Shown: piece by piece, positions 23,901 through 35,488 of the stretch
Layout: each line of letters starts with the position of its first letter
How positions within the stretch are numbered: position 1 is the first letter of the stretch
Source of the DNA: Portulaca oleracea
Taxonomy: Eukaryota; Streptophyta; Magnoliopsida; Caryophyllales; Portulacaceae
Reading direction: 5' to 3'
Length of the DNA stretch: 64,000 nt
Assembly: GCA_029582165.1 (NCBI GenBank)
Contig: CM055868.1
Span: forward strand, 9,809,501-9,873,500
Position numbers and translations under genes: made by a program
Notes under the pieces: generated by a model
What the model was told of the DNA's origin: nothing
Seen by the model: only the letters and a program-made list of their open reading frames with translations
The model's database searches: none

Positions 23901-25768
23901 AGTCTTCTTTTTGCTGTTACTTCTAGAGATGTTGTCTTGGAAGCTAAATCGACTGTAGATACGAGATGTACCTGGAGCTACTGTGCACTCTCAATGCCTC
24001 ATGTTCATGCCCACAGGGTGATTTTATCCTCAAGCTGTGAGTACCTGCGAGCCTTATTTCAATCAGGGATGCAGGAAAGGTATGTTGACATTATTTTTCT
24101 AATTTACAGGCTGCAGACTTCGACTCTAGTCTTCGATAAAGGAAAACTTTCATATGCTTTATATGCGAACATGACATTAATTTTCTAGACCTTGTGTTAA
24201 TGGAGTTTGGCATACTTTGATAATTTCAGGGCACTTTGCAAACTTGAGATATAGTGGAAAATTGAAAACCCCCTCTTGAAATCGGCCTCCACATTTTCTG
24301 GTGTAGTACGCAGTAAAATGGTTCTGATTCTAGCATTTAATAAGAATAGCCTTGCTGTTATGGATTTGTAATATGTGAAGGAGAGTTACTATCATTCCCT
24401 CCTTCACTGTGCTTGTCTTGCTAGAATAGCTCCTTAGCAGATTTCTGTTTGGAATTAGAAAGCAATCAATACCTAGGCAATGAGGGGCTTTTTTCATCTT
24501 TCTAAGTGTTCTAGAGAAAAGGTTCTGTTTTTCAACCTACCTTGACTGACCTAAAAAATTGGCATACCTTCAATATATCAATTTTAAGAACATTAATGCA
24601 GAGAAATTTTCACCTAAGATCATGTGCTGAACAAATTTCTGAAAATTGTATTTTTTTTTGTTTTAAATGAAGGACAAAGATACAGGTGTTATTTTTCGTG
24701 TTGTATATCGTTAGGAGTTAGGGTCCAGCACAGGTAGTTGAAGTGAGTTACAAGTCCTAATAACATAGTTTGGGGCGAACTATTATGGTACTTGATACTG
24801 ATGTATGATAGAATGAGTCTTGATTTGTGAAATTAAAGGTACCAAATACATTAACTGTTTGTGTTAATGTCAGAAATAGACTAGTCAAAAAGTCTCAAAT
24901 TGAAGTTGGTTGTTTGAGACATAAGTCTATCCTGCTCTTTAATCTTGGGTAGCAGCATGTTTCTTTCTTGTAATGTATTCAAATAGCCTTCTCAAAATGG
25001 GTAGCTTAAAATTAAATTGTTTGCCTATTAATCTATTTACCCATGTATTTGGTAGATTTCTGCAACAAAAAGTTTAAGAACACCATCTTTTAGTTATGTC
25101 TTGACAGACAATTAATGTTGGCAAAGTTCTCTTGTGTATTCTATATAATAGCAGGTCATCCTTCTGTAGTTCGAAATTTGTCAGAAATCACTTGCTCTAA
25201 GCTGATGCTACCTTAATTTCTTAAAAATATGCATGCACTCACAGCATATTTGGTACATGAGTGTCAACTTTTAGTCTCGTCTCTCTAGGCGCAATATTAC
25301 GATATTTCTTAATATTCCCTACTTGATGTCTGAATTGTTGGCAGCCATTCCAAGACTGTAAAAGTGCCTATCAGTTGGGAAGCGTTGGAGATGCTTGTCA
25401 TCTGGATATATTCTAACATCACACCCGAGCCTGTTTCCGGTTGTCTATGGGATAACTTGGATGTAGAGAAAAAGATGAACAAGCTGCGACCTTACTTGGA
25501 GCTCTGTTGGCTTTCTGCATTCTGGTTCATGGATGATTTTCTGAATGAGTGCTTGAGAGTTGTCACCTCTTTTCTAGACTCACCAGAGTTATCGATTAAG
25601 GTGATTCAAATTGCGGCTGAATTCTGTCAATGGACATTGGTTGACGTAGCTGCAAAACGCATTGCTCCTGCTTATCACACACTGCGTAGATCTGGTGCCC
25701 TTGATTTATTGGATGAGGAGCTTGTTGAGATGATTCGTGTTGCTTCTGTTCGATTATCTCAGGAGTGA
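14914..25768 (+). CDS. BTB/POZ domain protein with armadillo-like N-terminus (At1g04390 type), 8 exons, 1019 aa
   Basis: Exons inferred from GT/AG sites and frame: 14914-15023, 18296-18422, 20531-21035, 21133-21266, 21561-22006, 22188-23348, 23927-24079, 25345-25768. They sum to 3060 nt with no internal stop. Residues about 38-440 are helical, armadillo-like ([34 protein letters not shown]). A first, divergent BTB lies at about 690-810 ([23 protein letters not shown]). A clear BTB lies at about 828-930 ([26 protein letters not shown]) followed by a BACK-like helical tail to the TGA. Plant BTB proteins of this kind can act as CUL3 ubiquitin-ligase adaptors; that role is an inference. The exon 4 donor could also be 3 nt earlier. 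Intron 1 carries a TRIM element and intron 2 a LINE. Confidence 0.88.
16976..17669 (+). mobile_element. TRIM element in intron 1 of the BTB gene (694 bp)
   Basis: Short LTRs at 16976-17154 and 17498-17669 match closely (TGTTGGGATTCACC at the 3' LTR start; GGGATCTCCCCAACA at both ends). Right after the 5' LTR is TGGTATCAGAGTCG, a tRNA-iMet primer-binding site. Right before the 3' LTR is the purine tract AAGGGGGAGA. The internal part of about 340 bp has no coding capacity. Flanking pentamers GTGCC and GTGAC match at 4 of 5 positions. The 5' LTR start has drifted (TGGTTAGATTCACC). It lies in the same orientation as the host gene. Confidence 0.85.
18480..20196 (+). pseudogene. 5'-truncated LINE (L1-type) reverse-transcriptase remnant in intron 2 of the BTB gene
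   Basis: Reading across frames gives L1-type reverse transcriptase blocks in order: [10 protein letters not shown] with [49 protein letters not shown]; the catalytic region as [10 protein letters not shown]; then [24 protein letters not shown], and a zf-RVT-like end. Frames change several times and there are stops. The FADD-type motif has Gly in place of the second catalytic Asp. The copy ends in an 18-base poly-A at 20179-20196. No target-site duplication was found. It is dead and in the sense orientation of the host intron. Confidence 0.85.
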
Positions 25769-26656
25769 TACAACTTCATATTTTCATATCCCAGGTTTTA
25801 TCTGCTGTTAAAATCAACTCAGTTGCTAAATTTGCAGTAAAGTTGAAAGGAGTGGCAATCCACTATAATCTAGTCTTCAACTCTTGAAGGCTAGAGTTGA
25901 AGAAATTGGCACCATAAAGCGAAGACGGAAGGGGAGACTTCAATGTATGTGGCATTCAAGCGTCAGAAATCTATACGAGCGTTTTGAAATATTTGGCAAG
26001 CTCAGAAGGTGGTTTGGTTCAAGACTGGTGCCGATAACTTTATTCCCCTGTGCAGTGTAAAATGTTTTCTGCATCCTCTGTGCATGTAATCTCCCCTTTG
26101 TTCATTGTCGATTTTTTGGTGGAGTTTTGCCCTTAAACGAACATAAATACACTCAACAAAACAATTGCAGTAAGACCCATGCAACGACCGCATTCCTAAA
26201 AAAAGAAAAAGTAATTCAATTAAGCAATTCTCGGCATAAGATAGTTGATGAAGAACTGTAAATGATAATTTCATATGCTTCCTAAGATGAGCATGTCTTA
26301 AAATTTACATTAGGCAAATTAGAACTGAAATTACCTAAAAATTCCTATCAAAGGATTTTAACTAAATTAATTTTTGGACCATACTTATTGGATTTCATGG
26401 CCAAGAAAGTAAAAAATATGTAGCCTAAGAATAACATCCAACATCATCTAATATGCATTTAGTAAATGATAATGTTGTTATGATGATATGGTAAGGAGTA
26501 TGAGTAATTAGACAAGAATTATTTTAATGGCCAGTTGACAACATGACATGGTAAGGGAGAATATTATTAGGATGATGTGGCAATGAGGAATATTCTTATG
26601 GGTGATTTGGCATCGGCATGGATGACATGGTAAAGGGTGACATGACAAAAATATTC

Positions 26657-26730
<74 letters not shown>

Positions 26731-26910
26731 AGCTACTTACCCTCAAAGTCATCCTCTCATTTTTCGGTCTCCTCCTCTCCCTAGTTACATTTTTCTGTCC
26801 CCCTCTCTCTCTAAAACATCTTCATCATCATGCTTCAACAAACACAACATTTCCTAGCTCAAATGCAGCCATGTAGCAAAGAAATGGGTCATTCAAGTAA
26901 AGTCCATCTT
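25769..26910. other. 3' region of the BTB gene and intergenic sequence
   Basis: The first few hundred bases probably contain the 3' UTR of the BTB gene. After that the sequence is AT-rich and unremarkable, with a TA/CA microsatellite at 26659-26730. Confidence 0.5.
26659..26730. repeat. (TA)n(CA)n microsatellite
   Basis: About 24 TA units run straight into about 12 CA units. Open frames across it are artefacts. Confidence 0.95.
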
Positions 26911-27673
26911 TGTCATACCCCTCATTTCTATCCTTTAGTTTCACGAATCCAAGGTTAGAGAGAAAAGAGAGAAATTCAAAAATAAAAGAGAATTAAAAAA
27001 AAGTGAGAAAAACTATAGAGTGGCCGGTTTGAAAACCTCCTTAAGGTGAATCGGGCAAAAGGAGAGAATAAAATTGATGAGAGAAGTCAGCCTGTAATCC
27101 CATCTAACAGGCTGAGCAAAACGAGAGAACATCATCAGGAAAGACCTAAACCTAATCCAATAATCTCTTAGAAATAAAAACTCCGCATTAGGAACCCCGC
27201 AACTTAACCAAATGTGTCGAGGACAGGGGACTTTAATCTCACCTTCATTTCACAATCCACATTACCCTCATCTTTTCATTCAATCTCGACCTGCCACCTA
27301 CCACTTTCATTTTTTAACTTGCCATCAAACCTCAACCTTTTCAAAACCCTTTCCTTAATTTTCAGATCCAAAAGGCCGGTGTATTATGACAAAAAGAGAA
27401 AATGAGGCAACCCATGAAGAAGTTTGAAAAAAAGAGAGCAAGAAAAAAACAAAGAGCCAGAAAAAAAGAGAGCAAGAAAAAAACAAAGAGCCAGAAAAAA
27501 AGAGAAAGCAAAAAAAAAAAAGAAAAAAAAAAAAGAGTTCCTAGTTGGTCCACCAACATGGGTCGACATGAGTGGTACGACACTCTTGTCCCTTAAGCAC
27601 TTTGTTTGTGTATGGAAAAGTCTGTATTGGGAGAGTAAACCCCTTTTGGGCTGTCAATATCTCGAAACATGCC

Positions 27674-27677
<4 letters not shown>

Positions 27678-27739
<62 letters not shown>
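27678..27739. repeat. (GA)n microsatellite
   Basis: About 31 GA units. Long A-rich AAAAAG-type runs lie on both sides (27425-27537 and 27740-27775). Confidence 0.95.
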
Positions 27740-27741
<2 letters not shown>

Positions 27742-27833
27742 AAAAAAAAAGAGAAAAAAAGAAGAAAAGAAGAGAGAGGGGAGAATAAGATACTAGAAGG
27801 CAGGAATAAGAGTCATGCACACTAGGAAAATCC

Positions 27834-27960
27834 CAAAAAATTGCTCAGGGGTGCCATACATTCCCCAAAAGTGACTATTTGGGGACCACATTATTTTTTT
27901 TTACTCGTTGGGGACCAGATTGTGGTCAAAATTGGCTGGTTGGGTATTTTCCGGCCAAAA
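27834..27960 (+). repeat. Left terminal inverted repeat of the MULE
   Basis: 127 bp, from CAAAAAATTGCTC to TTTTCCGGCCAAAA. It matches the reverse complement of 33931-34057 with only a few differences by eye. Confidence 0.93.
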
Positions 27961-28474
27961 AAGCCGGAAATAATGAAAAGACTAAAATACCCCTTGACTT
28001 ATGTGTGAAAAGTCCAGTTTGCCCCTTTTAGTTGCCCGCTCAAATATGCTAAGTCTCGTTTTCCTTCTTCTTCACTTTCATAGCTTCATTCTTCTTCTTC
28101 TTCTCACTGAACGAGCTGTTTGAAGCCATTGAGAACTGGAGAAGTGAAGCCATTGTCGACGAAGTTTGTCGATTGAGAGTCGGTTTCAACCAAGCAATTG
28201 TCGACGAAGAATCTTGCAGTGATAAGCTTCATTAACGCATTGTATTTCATCTTGCGAAATTAGGGCAAATGCTTAATTTCGAATGTTGGGGTTCGTAATT
28301 TGAACAAAAATTGTAAGCAAATGGTTTTGTTGAACAGTTAGGGGTTGAATTTCATTAATTTGTAAATTTAGGGTTTGAATTTTGCTGATAATAAAGGGGA
28401 TTTCGTATGAACAGAACTGGGAATTGTTTTTTGAAATGTGTATTTGGTTTGATTGTGATGCACAGGTTGTTCCA

Positions 28475-31400
28475 ATGTATTCATTCATTGTCTGATTCAA
28501 CTCATTGAGGATTTACATCCCAGAGCAGGACTTAGACCGTTACAATCATAAAGAGCTGTTCTGTGACTTTAGGAAGAGGTACACAGAAGACTTTGGGAAG
28601 TTTCCGAAGTTTGTTGGATTGAATTGGTATCGACATGGGAAGGAGAACAAGAAGATACCATTGCAAACAGATACTGACTGGAATAATTTTGTGGGTGCAT
28701 GGTCCAAGTTGGAGAATGTGAAGACATTGCCTGTGGAGATGGTTCAACTAGCTGCGAAGGGGAAGCTTCAACAGCTCGTGGAGAGTATTGATGACAAGGA
28801 AATTGGTGATGGTGAGATTATTGTTGAAATGAGGGAAATGACACCAAGCCAAGCATTTATATGGGCTGACAACTTGATACAAACACCCATTGATGCTGAG
28901 CAAAACCAAGGTGGCAGTCAGACCTCATAGCCCAGACCACCATCAACAAAGAAGCCTCCTTCCACAGCTAGTATTGGTCAAAGATTTGGTGCAAGGAAGA
29001 AGCTAGAATGCAGGAGGAGTACCAGAAATGTAGCAAAGGCAGCAAGTCATAAAGGAGATGGGGAATCTTTTGGTGGGCCTGGTATGAAGGAATCATCATG
29101 TGTGTTTGGGCTTGGGTCATCTACTTTTGGGCCTGGTAACTTGGAGGAGCTGCAAAATAATTATTGTGGTCCTGCTTCCCCAACTAAAAGCAAGGATGGT
29201 ATATCCTCACCTGCTGCCTCACATGAAAGTAAGCAAGTTGCAAGATCTCCTCGTTGCTCTCCATCTCAGAGGGAAAGTAATGAGTTGCAGAACACAACAT
29301 CATCAGCAGCTGGAAGTACAAGGAGACATTTGACTAGGTCTTTGGCAGCATCAAGTCCTGATAAGCATGGTCCACAACCATCTTCACCTCTTAGGTCTCC
29401 ACCTTAGAGGGAAATCATTCAGCTTCAGAACACAAGATCTTCACCAGCTGAAAATCCAAGGAGACCATTAACTAGGTCTGTGGCAGAAGCAACTCCAGAG
29501 AAGCAAGGCCCACAGGCTAGTTCTCCCCTTAGCTCATCATCTCAAAGGAGGGCTTCAGCTAGTTCAGATAAGCAGTCGGCTGAACAAGATATCCCTTCAA
29601 CCTCAAAAACTCCATCTAAAAAGAAGAAGGCCAAAAGCAAGGAAACAATGGAGCTGGATCCTGCTATATTGAATAATATGTCAAAGGAATTTTCTGTGCT
29701 ACAAGCTGCTGACATTCAAGAACTGGAAAGGGCAGATGTGAGAGAACTTGATGAGTTCTTTGAGGATGAGAATGGTGAAGGTGGATCTGGGGCTCAATGG
29801 CAACTAGAAGATACAGATGATGACAGTGATGATGAAGAGTTTGTTCCAACAGATGAAGAAGAAGAGGATGACAGTGATGATGAGTCTGTTGACAGTGATG
29901 AAGAAGAAGAAGAAGAGGATGTTTCTGGGTTACAAGATAATGGAGATGAAGAGGTTGAGGCAAGAATGGATCTTGGATATGTGGTTGATGAGGATGTGGA
30001 TCCACGTAAGCAAACTGTGGCTGGCAAGATGGCATCAGTTTATAGTGATGGCCAGGTTTGGACTGAAGGCAGGGACCACAAAGTTGATATCAAAGCAATG
30101 GATATGTTCAGCAGCAAGGAGAAGCTCTTGTATGCGATGAAGAGTTATGCAATTCAGAGAGGCTTTATTTTGAATAAGGTGAAGAACAACAGTAAGAGGT
30201 ACACTATGAATTGCAAAAATGAAAAGTGCACTTTCAGGTCCATGCAATCTCGATGCAGGATGGTGTAACTTGGCGTATACAGTATGTAAAGGGAAGTCAT
30301 GTGTGTTATCAAAAAACTAAGCATCATCAAGCTGGTGCCAAGTGGGTTAGCAACCAGCTTATGAAGGACTTTACCCTAAACCCCAACATGGATGCCAAGG
30401 GGGTGCACAACATTCTGTTTGACAGATATGGTGTGTCAGTCCCTGATTACACTAGCTACAGGGCATTGAAGATTATGAAGAAAAGGTTATTTGGTGATCA
30501 TGATGAAGGTTACTTGAAGCTTCCTCAATACCGTGATGAATTCACCAAAGCCAACCCTGATTCTAAGTGTTTCATCAGCTTCACTGATAGGGGTCCAACT
30601 TTAAACCCGACTTTCAAGAGGATTCAAATATGCATTGGACCTGCTATTAAGGCATTCAAGGAGCATTGTAGGGGTTTGATTGGATTGGATGCTTGCTTCT
30701 TGAAAGGTCCATACAAAGGGGTTTTGATGACTGCAATTGGATTAGATGGGAACAATGGTCAGTTCCCACTAGCATATGGTGTCTTCCCAGTTGAAGATGA
30801 TGAAGAGTAGGCATACTTTGTGAATGGACTGGCAGTTGCACTTGAGTCACAACAGGATTCACATCGTTACATCTTCATGGCTGAAAGACACCAGGTAATC
30901 CTCTTCTTTTTTTTGGCAGTTTATACTATTATATTTAGGGTTTAGGTGTTGCTAAAGGTGTCTTATATATACTTTGTTCATGTTTTTACCTCGGTCAATT
31001 AAGAATGCAGTCAACAAGTTCTTTCCTCAATCAAGGAGGAGAGTGTGTGTGTTGCACTTGTATAAGAACTTTGCTAACAAATTTCCAGGTATGATTACAT
31101 CAATATGATGATTTAATCTGCTATAATTCATCTCTAAATTATGTAACTCAATTTTTGATGAATCTGCAAACTTTTGTAGGTGCTTGGTACTACTTCTACT
31201 TCTACATAGCAGCTAATGCATATTCTGAGACAGTGTTCAGGACAGCCATGGAGAAGATAAGGGAGAAAAGTCCAGCTGCATACAACTGGCTAAAGGATGC
31301 TGAACCAGTTGAAACATGGGCAAGGTTTAAGTATGACCAAGGCTTGAAGAGCGATGATAACACAAATAACTTTGTTGAATCCTTCAACCATGCTATCATC

Positions 31401-32162
31401 AAACACAGAGGTAAGCCAATACTTAGCATGTTGGAAGAAATTAGGAAGGTTATTGGCAAGAGATTTGATAAAAGGTTCAAGTTGGGGTGTAGTTGGGAGA
31501 CTAAAGTTACACCATTTGTGGACCAAAAATTGAGAAAGACAATAACAGACTCTAGAGCATGTGGTCTGGTACACAGTGCTAGGAGGGGTTATTTTGATAT
31601 TATGGAGGGTAATGTCAACTACAATGTGAACCTCAATGACCATACTTGTACCTGTGGGAAATTTCAGCTCACTGGTTTGCCATGTAAGCATGCCACTAGG
31701 TGCATCCACTTTGCAAAGCTGAATGTTGAGGATTACATTGCACCCTGCTTCATGGTAGACCAGTATAGGAGTTTGTATGACACTATAGTGAAGCCAATTC
31801 CTGACCATACCATGTGGCCTGAGTCTGACCACAAGCAACTTGACCCTCCTCATGAGTTGAAGAAGAGAGGGAGGCCATCAAAGAATAAAAGAAGAGAGTC
31901 CAGGGAAGACTTGGCCAAAAACAAAGATAAGAAGCATGGAACCAAGAGGTGCTCCACTTGTGATAATATTGGCCACAACTACCTGACATGTGGCTTGCCA
32001 AGGGATGAAAATGGAAGGTTGATCAAAACTCCAGCACCATCAACAACAGGGAAGACCAACAACCCTAAAATGAAGAAGACTGGCAATGAAGGGAAGAGTA
32101 AGACTAAGGCTAGTGGAAGCAATAAGAGAAACAAGTCAAGTGAAGTCCCACATTCAGCCTGA
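28475..32162 (+). pseudogene. MuDR-type MULE transposase, disabled
   Basis: Likely start ATG at 28475. Order: N-terminal PB1/MuDR-like segment (to about 28750); a Ser/Pro and then very acidic linker (29100-30010); MuDR DNA-binding part (ETVxxx-like 'KEKLLYAMKSYAIQRGF', 30110-30240); DDE core with first catalytic Asp in GLDACFLKG; E in VESFN (31370); SWIM zinc finger CTCGKFQLTGLPCKHA (31650-31700); AT-hook-like KKRGRPSKNKRR; CCHC knuckle CSTCDNIGHNYLTC; TGA at 32160. Probable introns 30895-31003 and 31089-31179. Defects: stops at 28493 (TGA), 28928, 29405 and 30808 (TAG), and a 1-nt frame loss near 30236. The second catalytic Asp region reads AERHQ, so Asp appears as Glu. Confidence 0.9.
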
Positions 32163-32680
32163 ACATGCATTTGGTTGTTAAGTATTAGAGCCTAATGTCA
32201 GACTTATGTATTTTGTTTCTGTCAAGACATGGTTTGTATTTTGGATTTTGTCAAGACATGATTTGTAATGTTTTAGGCATGGTTTGTAGTCATTTTGCTT
32301 TAAGGATGGCATGGTTTGTAATGTTTTGGGCACAATTATGATTGTATTGCAAGCCAAACAGTTTGTGTCAAAGCAGACAGATTATGATTCAGTTGCAAGC
32401 CAAACAGTTTGGTCAGTTGTAAGACTTTTGATTGTTTTGCTATCCAATTGTATTGCAAGCCAAACAGTTTTCAAGACACATGGTTTGTATTGTTGTTTCA
32501 TTATGACTTTGGTCAGTTGTTGTTTGTAGAGAAGACTATACAACATCACAAATTCTCAATTCAAAAGAGACAATTCCCAAATTCTCATTGTCTACATACT
32601 TGAAGGTTACAAAACACTTAATACAGTAAGTAACACAACTACTACTGCTCCAACTAAGAATCCAACAACAACAAATGTAA

Positions 32681-33321
32681 TCACTTCAACAGAGACAGAA
32701 CAACAACTACCAAGAATGCAACAGTCACAACCAAAGACCTAATCCCCATCCCACACATCACCACAATCCCCATCACTTTGTCCCACAATGCCTTCAGTTC
32801 AGCAGCCTTCTCAACTATCACAGACATCTGATCGATCAACCCTGACATCTTCACCACCAACTCAGCCACTTCCTTCCTCAGTTCACCGACCTCATTCTTG
32901 CACACACTAAGCAACACAATAGCTTCACTAACTTTCTCCTTCAACTGAAGTAAATCAGCAGCAACATTATCCCTTGGCATGTCTAGCTCAACACTTGGCC
33001 CCCCTTCTTCCTCATGCTATTTACACTACCTGAATCTTCACATTCATCCAACCACCCCAACCATTTTGCACACCTTGGGCACTTTCCATAGACTCGATTT
33101 GGGTTGTTATTACTCTTTGATGTCTTCAGAACACCATCCACCCCACACTTACCAATGCACACGAACTTGCCATCCACCCAATTAGCCCTTTTGTTGAACC
33201 CTTCCATTCTCTTGTTGTCAACTTTCATATCATCTACAACAAGAAAAAAAAACATCAATACAAATATAAACCCTAAAATCGACAACAAAACCAGTTGAAC
33301 AACACTCATTTTCACATCCAA
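32681..33321 (-). pseudogene. GRF zinc-finger / coiled-coil / membrane-segment gene inside the MULE, frameshifted
   Basis: Read on the minus strand, the first part (33321-32983) has an N-terminal hydrophobic stretch, then CIGKCGVDGV…CPRCAKWLGWLDECED, a GRF-type zinc finger of the kind common in plant genomes. The second part (32980-32681) is in another frame: a long heptad-rich segment (LLQLKEKVSEAIVLLSVCKN and so on) and a C-terminal hydrophobic anchor (LVVTVAFLVVVVLSLL). The two frames meet at a run of six G residues (minus strand, near 32997), so a 1-nt slip there most simply explains the break. The hydrophobic N-terminus may instead be intronic, because TTGTAG occurs just before ATGATATG at about 33238. 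The role is unknown; position suggests a second element-encoded protein. Confidence 0.7.
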
Positions 33322-33930
33322 TTGAAGAACCCAAAATCGAAAACAAAGTCAACAACAAAACCTAAAACCCTAAACCCAATCGATTCATATGAAATCGACA
33401 ACAAAAAAATGGAATCTTAAACCCTAATTTTTGAATTGCCAGACTAACGCACACAGAACACTTTCAATTGAAGGCTCTCAAATTTAAAAACAATTCAACG
33501 CTGACGATTTTAAAAAATGGACGCCATCTCGAATTCGTTTAGGATTTACCTCTCCTCGACATTGTGGGAAATTTGAGAGAGAGCAAGTTGTTTGTGTTAT
33601 CGTCGCTCTTCAATCTCCAGGATACTCAATCTCGAACACTTTCAATTGAATACTTAAACCTTGCCCAGGATTCTCAATCTCCAGCTCCCAGAATTGATTG
33701 AGAGCATGTTGTTTGTGTTAACTGACTAAAGGATCCTCAATCTCCAGCTTGCTCTCTCGCAAATTTTGCTCTCTATTGGCTACTGAATGTGGTAGTTGGG
33801 AGGGAGGAGGAGTAAAGTCTGTTTGGTTTTAAAGACAAACATTGGAGCCAAAAAAAAGGTATTTTGGTCACTCCATTCGTCTAAATGATTTTTGTGTTGA
33901 CTCCGGCTATTTTCACAGGATTTTCATAAC

Positions 33931-34057
33931 TTTTGGCCGGAAAATACCCAACCAGCCAATTTTGACCACAATCTGGTCCCCAACGAGTAAAAAAAAATAA
34001 TGTGGTCCCCAAATAATCACTTTTGAGGAATGTATGGCACCCCTGAGCAATTTTTTG
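33931..34057 (-). repeat. Right terminal inverted repeat of the MULE
   Basis: 127 bp, reverse complement of the left terminus, ending GAGCAATTTTTTG next to the TSD. Confidence 0.93.
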
Positions 34058-34612
34058 AGGAAAATCCAATAACCTTTTTTTATCTCAAACCTTCACCTCA
34101 TCATCAATACACTTCACAAAACCTTTTCAACCATCGTTACCATCCATAACCGGCATATGAACCCTCAAGCCTTCATAACCATCTTCTTGAACCATTAAGC
34201 CTTCCTCGAGGCACTAACACTTCAAAGTTGCGCCTAAAGAACTACGACTGGCCTGATTCCACCTCGGATACATAGGAGAACCTCTTCGAGAGCCCGACCA
34301 ATACTTTTCACTTTAGAGAACATCTGTCTTTGAATAAACTGGTCTTTGAGAGAATATAAAAAAGAGAGAATAAAGAAGCTAGTCTGATAACCCCACTCGG
34401 GCGGGCTAGGCAAAAGGAGAGGAAACCCTGAGTTCTACCATCTATCATCGTCATCAACCCTCCACTTTCCTTCCGTCAGACTTGGATATCATTCGAACAC
34501 CCATGTTCCAACCTTTTTCCAAGAGATGATGTCTATCCCATTTGACCATCTCTTCTCCCTTTCAAGACACGATCATCCTTATGTGTCTCCGAATCTCAAA
34601 CATTAATAAACC

Positions 34613-35128
34613 CAGTGGCGGATTCAGGATTTTGAGTCAGTGGTGTCAGGATAATTTTCTTTTTTTAAAAAAAAAATTCAACATCATCAATAAATGCTAA
34701 AATAAACGTCATATTCATAAGAGGTCGATTCCCTAGTCACCTTCTTAAAGTATCACTCTATCTTAAACTAAAATTAAAAAAATAAAATTATAAACACCTA
34801 CAATTTTACAAAACACATTAAACCTAATATAATGAATTAACAAATTTCATTCAAACACTTAATAGCCTCCACAGTTTCACATAAATGGTACATAATTCAA
34901 TTTATAAGTGTACAAACAATAAATTAACAAAATTTGCTCATTCATATACATACAACAAACAATTAATAAACCCAAATTTAATCATATTGACTTAATCACA
35001 AAAATCTAATTCATAAATTGCAACAAATATCAGAATAAATTCAATAAAGAGGAAATAGTAACTTGAGAAAAGAATAATATAGAGACTTATATAAATTACA
35101 ATTCAATTATGGAGTTAGGGTTAGATTA

Positions 35129-35176
<48 letters not shown>

Positions 35177-35488
35177 TAGTAATAATAAATAATAATAACA
35201 AAAAAATAAAAACGAAACCTGCATATTACTGCCACCTATGTTAAAAAAACTGAAACATAGAAAATGCTGCTACTAGGGGTTGAACTCGCGACTTCAATAT
35301 CCCATAAGATCTAAAAAGATGACAAGGGATGTAAACCAACGAGCTACACATATCCATATGATTCCTTTGCGGTGTAAATTAATATATACGTAAAATATTT
35401 TTCTTGTTTTTTTACACATAATTTTTTTTTAAAAAAAAAATTTGTGGTGTCAATTGACACCATACCCATACACATAGATCCGCCCCTG
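34613..35488. mobile_element. Non-autonomous hAT element (876 bp)
   Basis: The left end is CAGTGGCGGATTCAGG and the right end, reverse-complemented, is CAGGGGCGGATCTATG. A perfect 8-bp TSD AATAAACC lies at 34605-34612 and 35489-35496. The interior is AT-rich, non-coding and carries an AAT microsatellite (35131-35176). Confidence 0.9.
35131..35176. repeat. (AAT)n microsatellite
   Basis: About 15 AAT units inside the hAT element. Confidence 0.95.

Larger units (their letters stand above)
27834..34057 (+). mobile_element. Complete Mutator-like element (MULE), 6224 bp
   Basis: Terminal inverted repeats of about 127 bp (27834-27960 and 33931-34057) are nearly identical, with outer ends CAAAAAATTGCTCAGGGG. 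A perfect 10-bp TSD AGGAAAATCC lies at 27824-27833 and 34058-34067. Inside are a MuDR-type transposase gene on + and a second gene on - coding a GRF-zinc-finger, coiled-coil and membrane-segment protein. Both genes are broken, so this copy is not autonomous, but its structure is complete. Confidence 0.95.

Noticed and set aside
26567..26857. Open frames with alternating Tyr-Ile and Thr-His
   Set aside because: They translate the TA/CA microsatellite.
27362..27825. Open frames rich in Lys/Glu/Arg or Phe/Ser/Leu
   Set aside because: They come from A-rich and GA repeats inside non-coding retroelement sequence.
29664..30035. Minus-strand Ser- or His-rich open frames
   Set aside because: They are shadows of the acidic linker in the MULE transposase.
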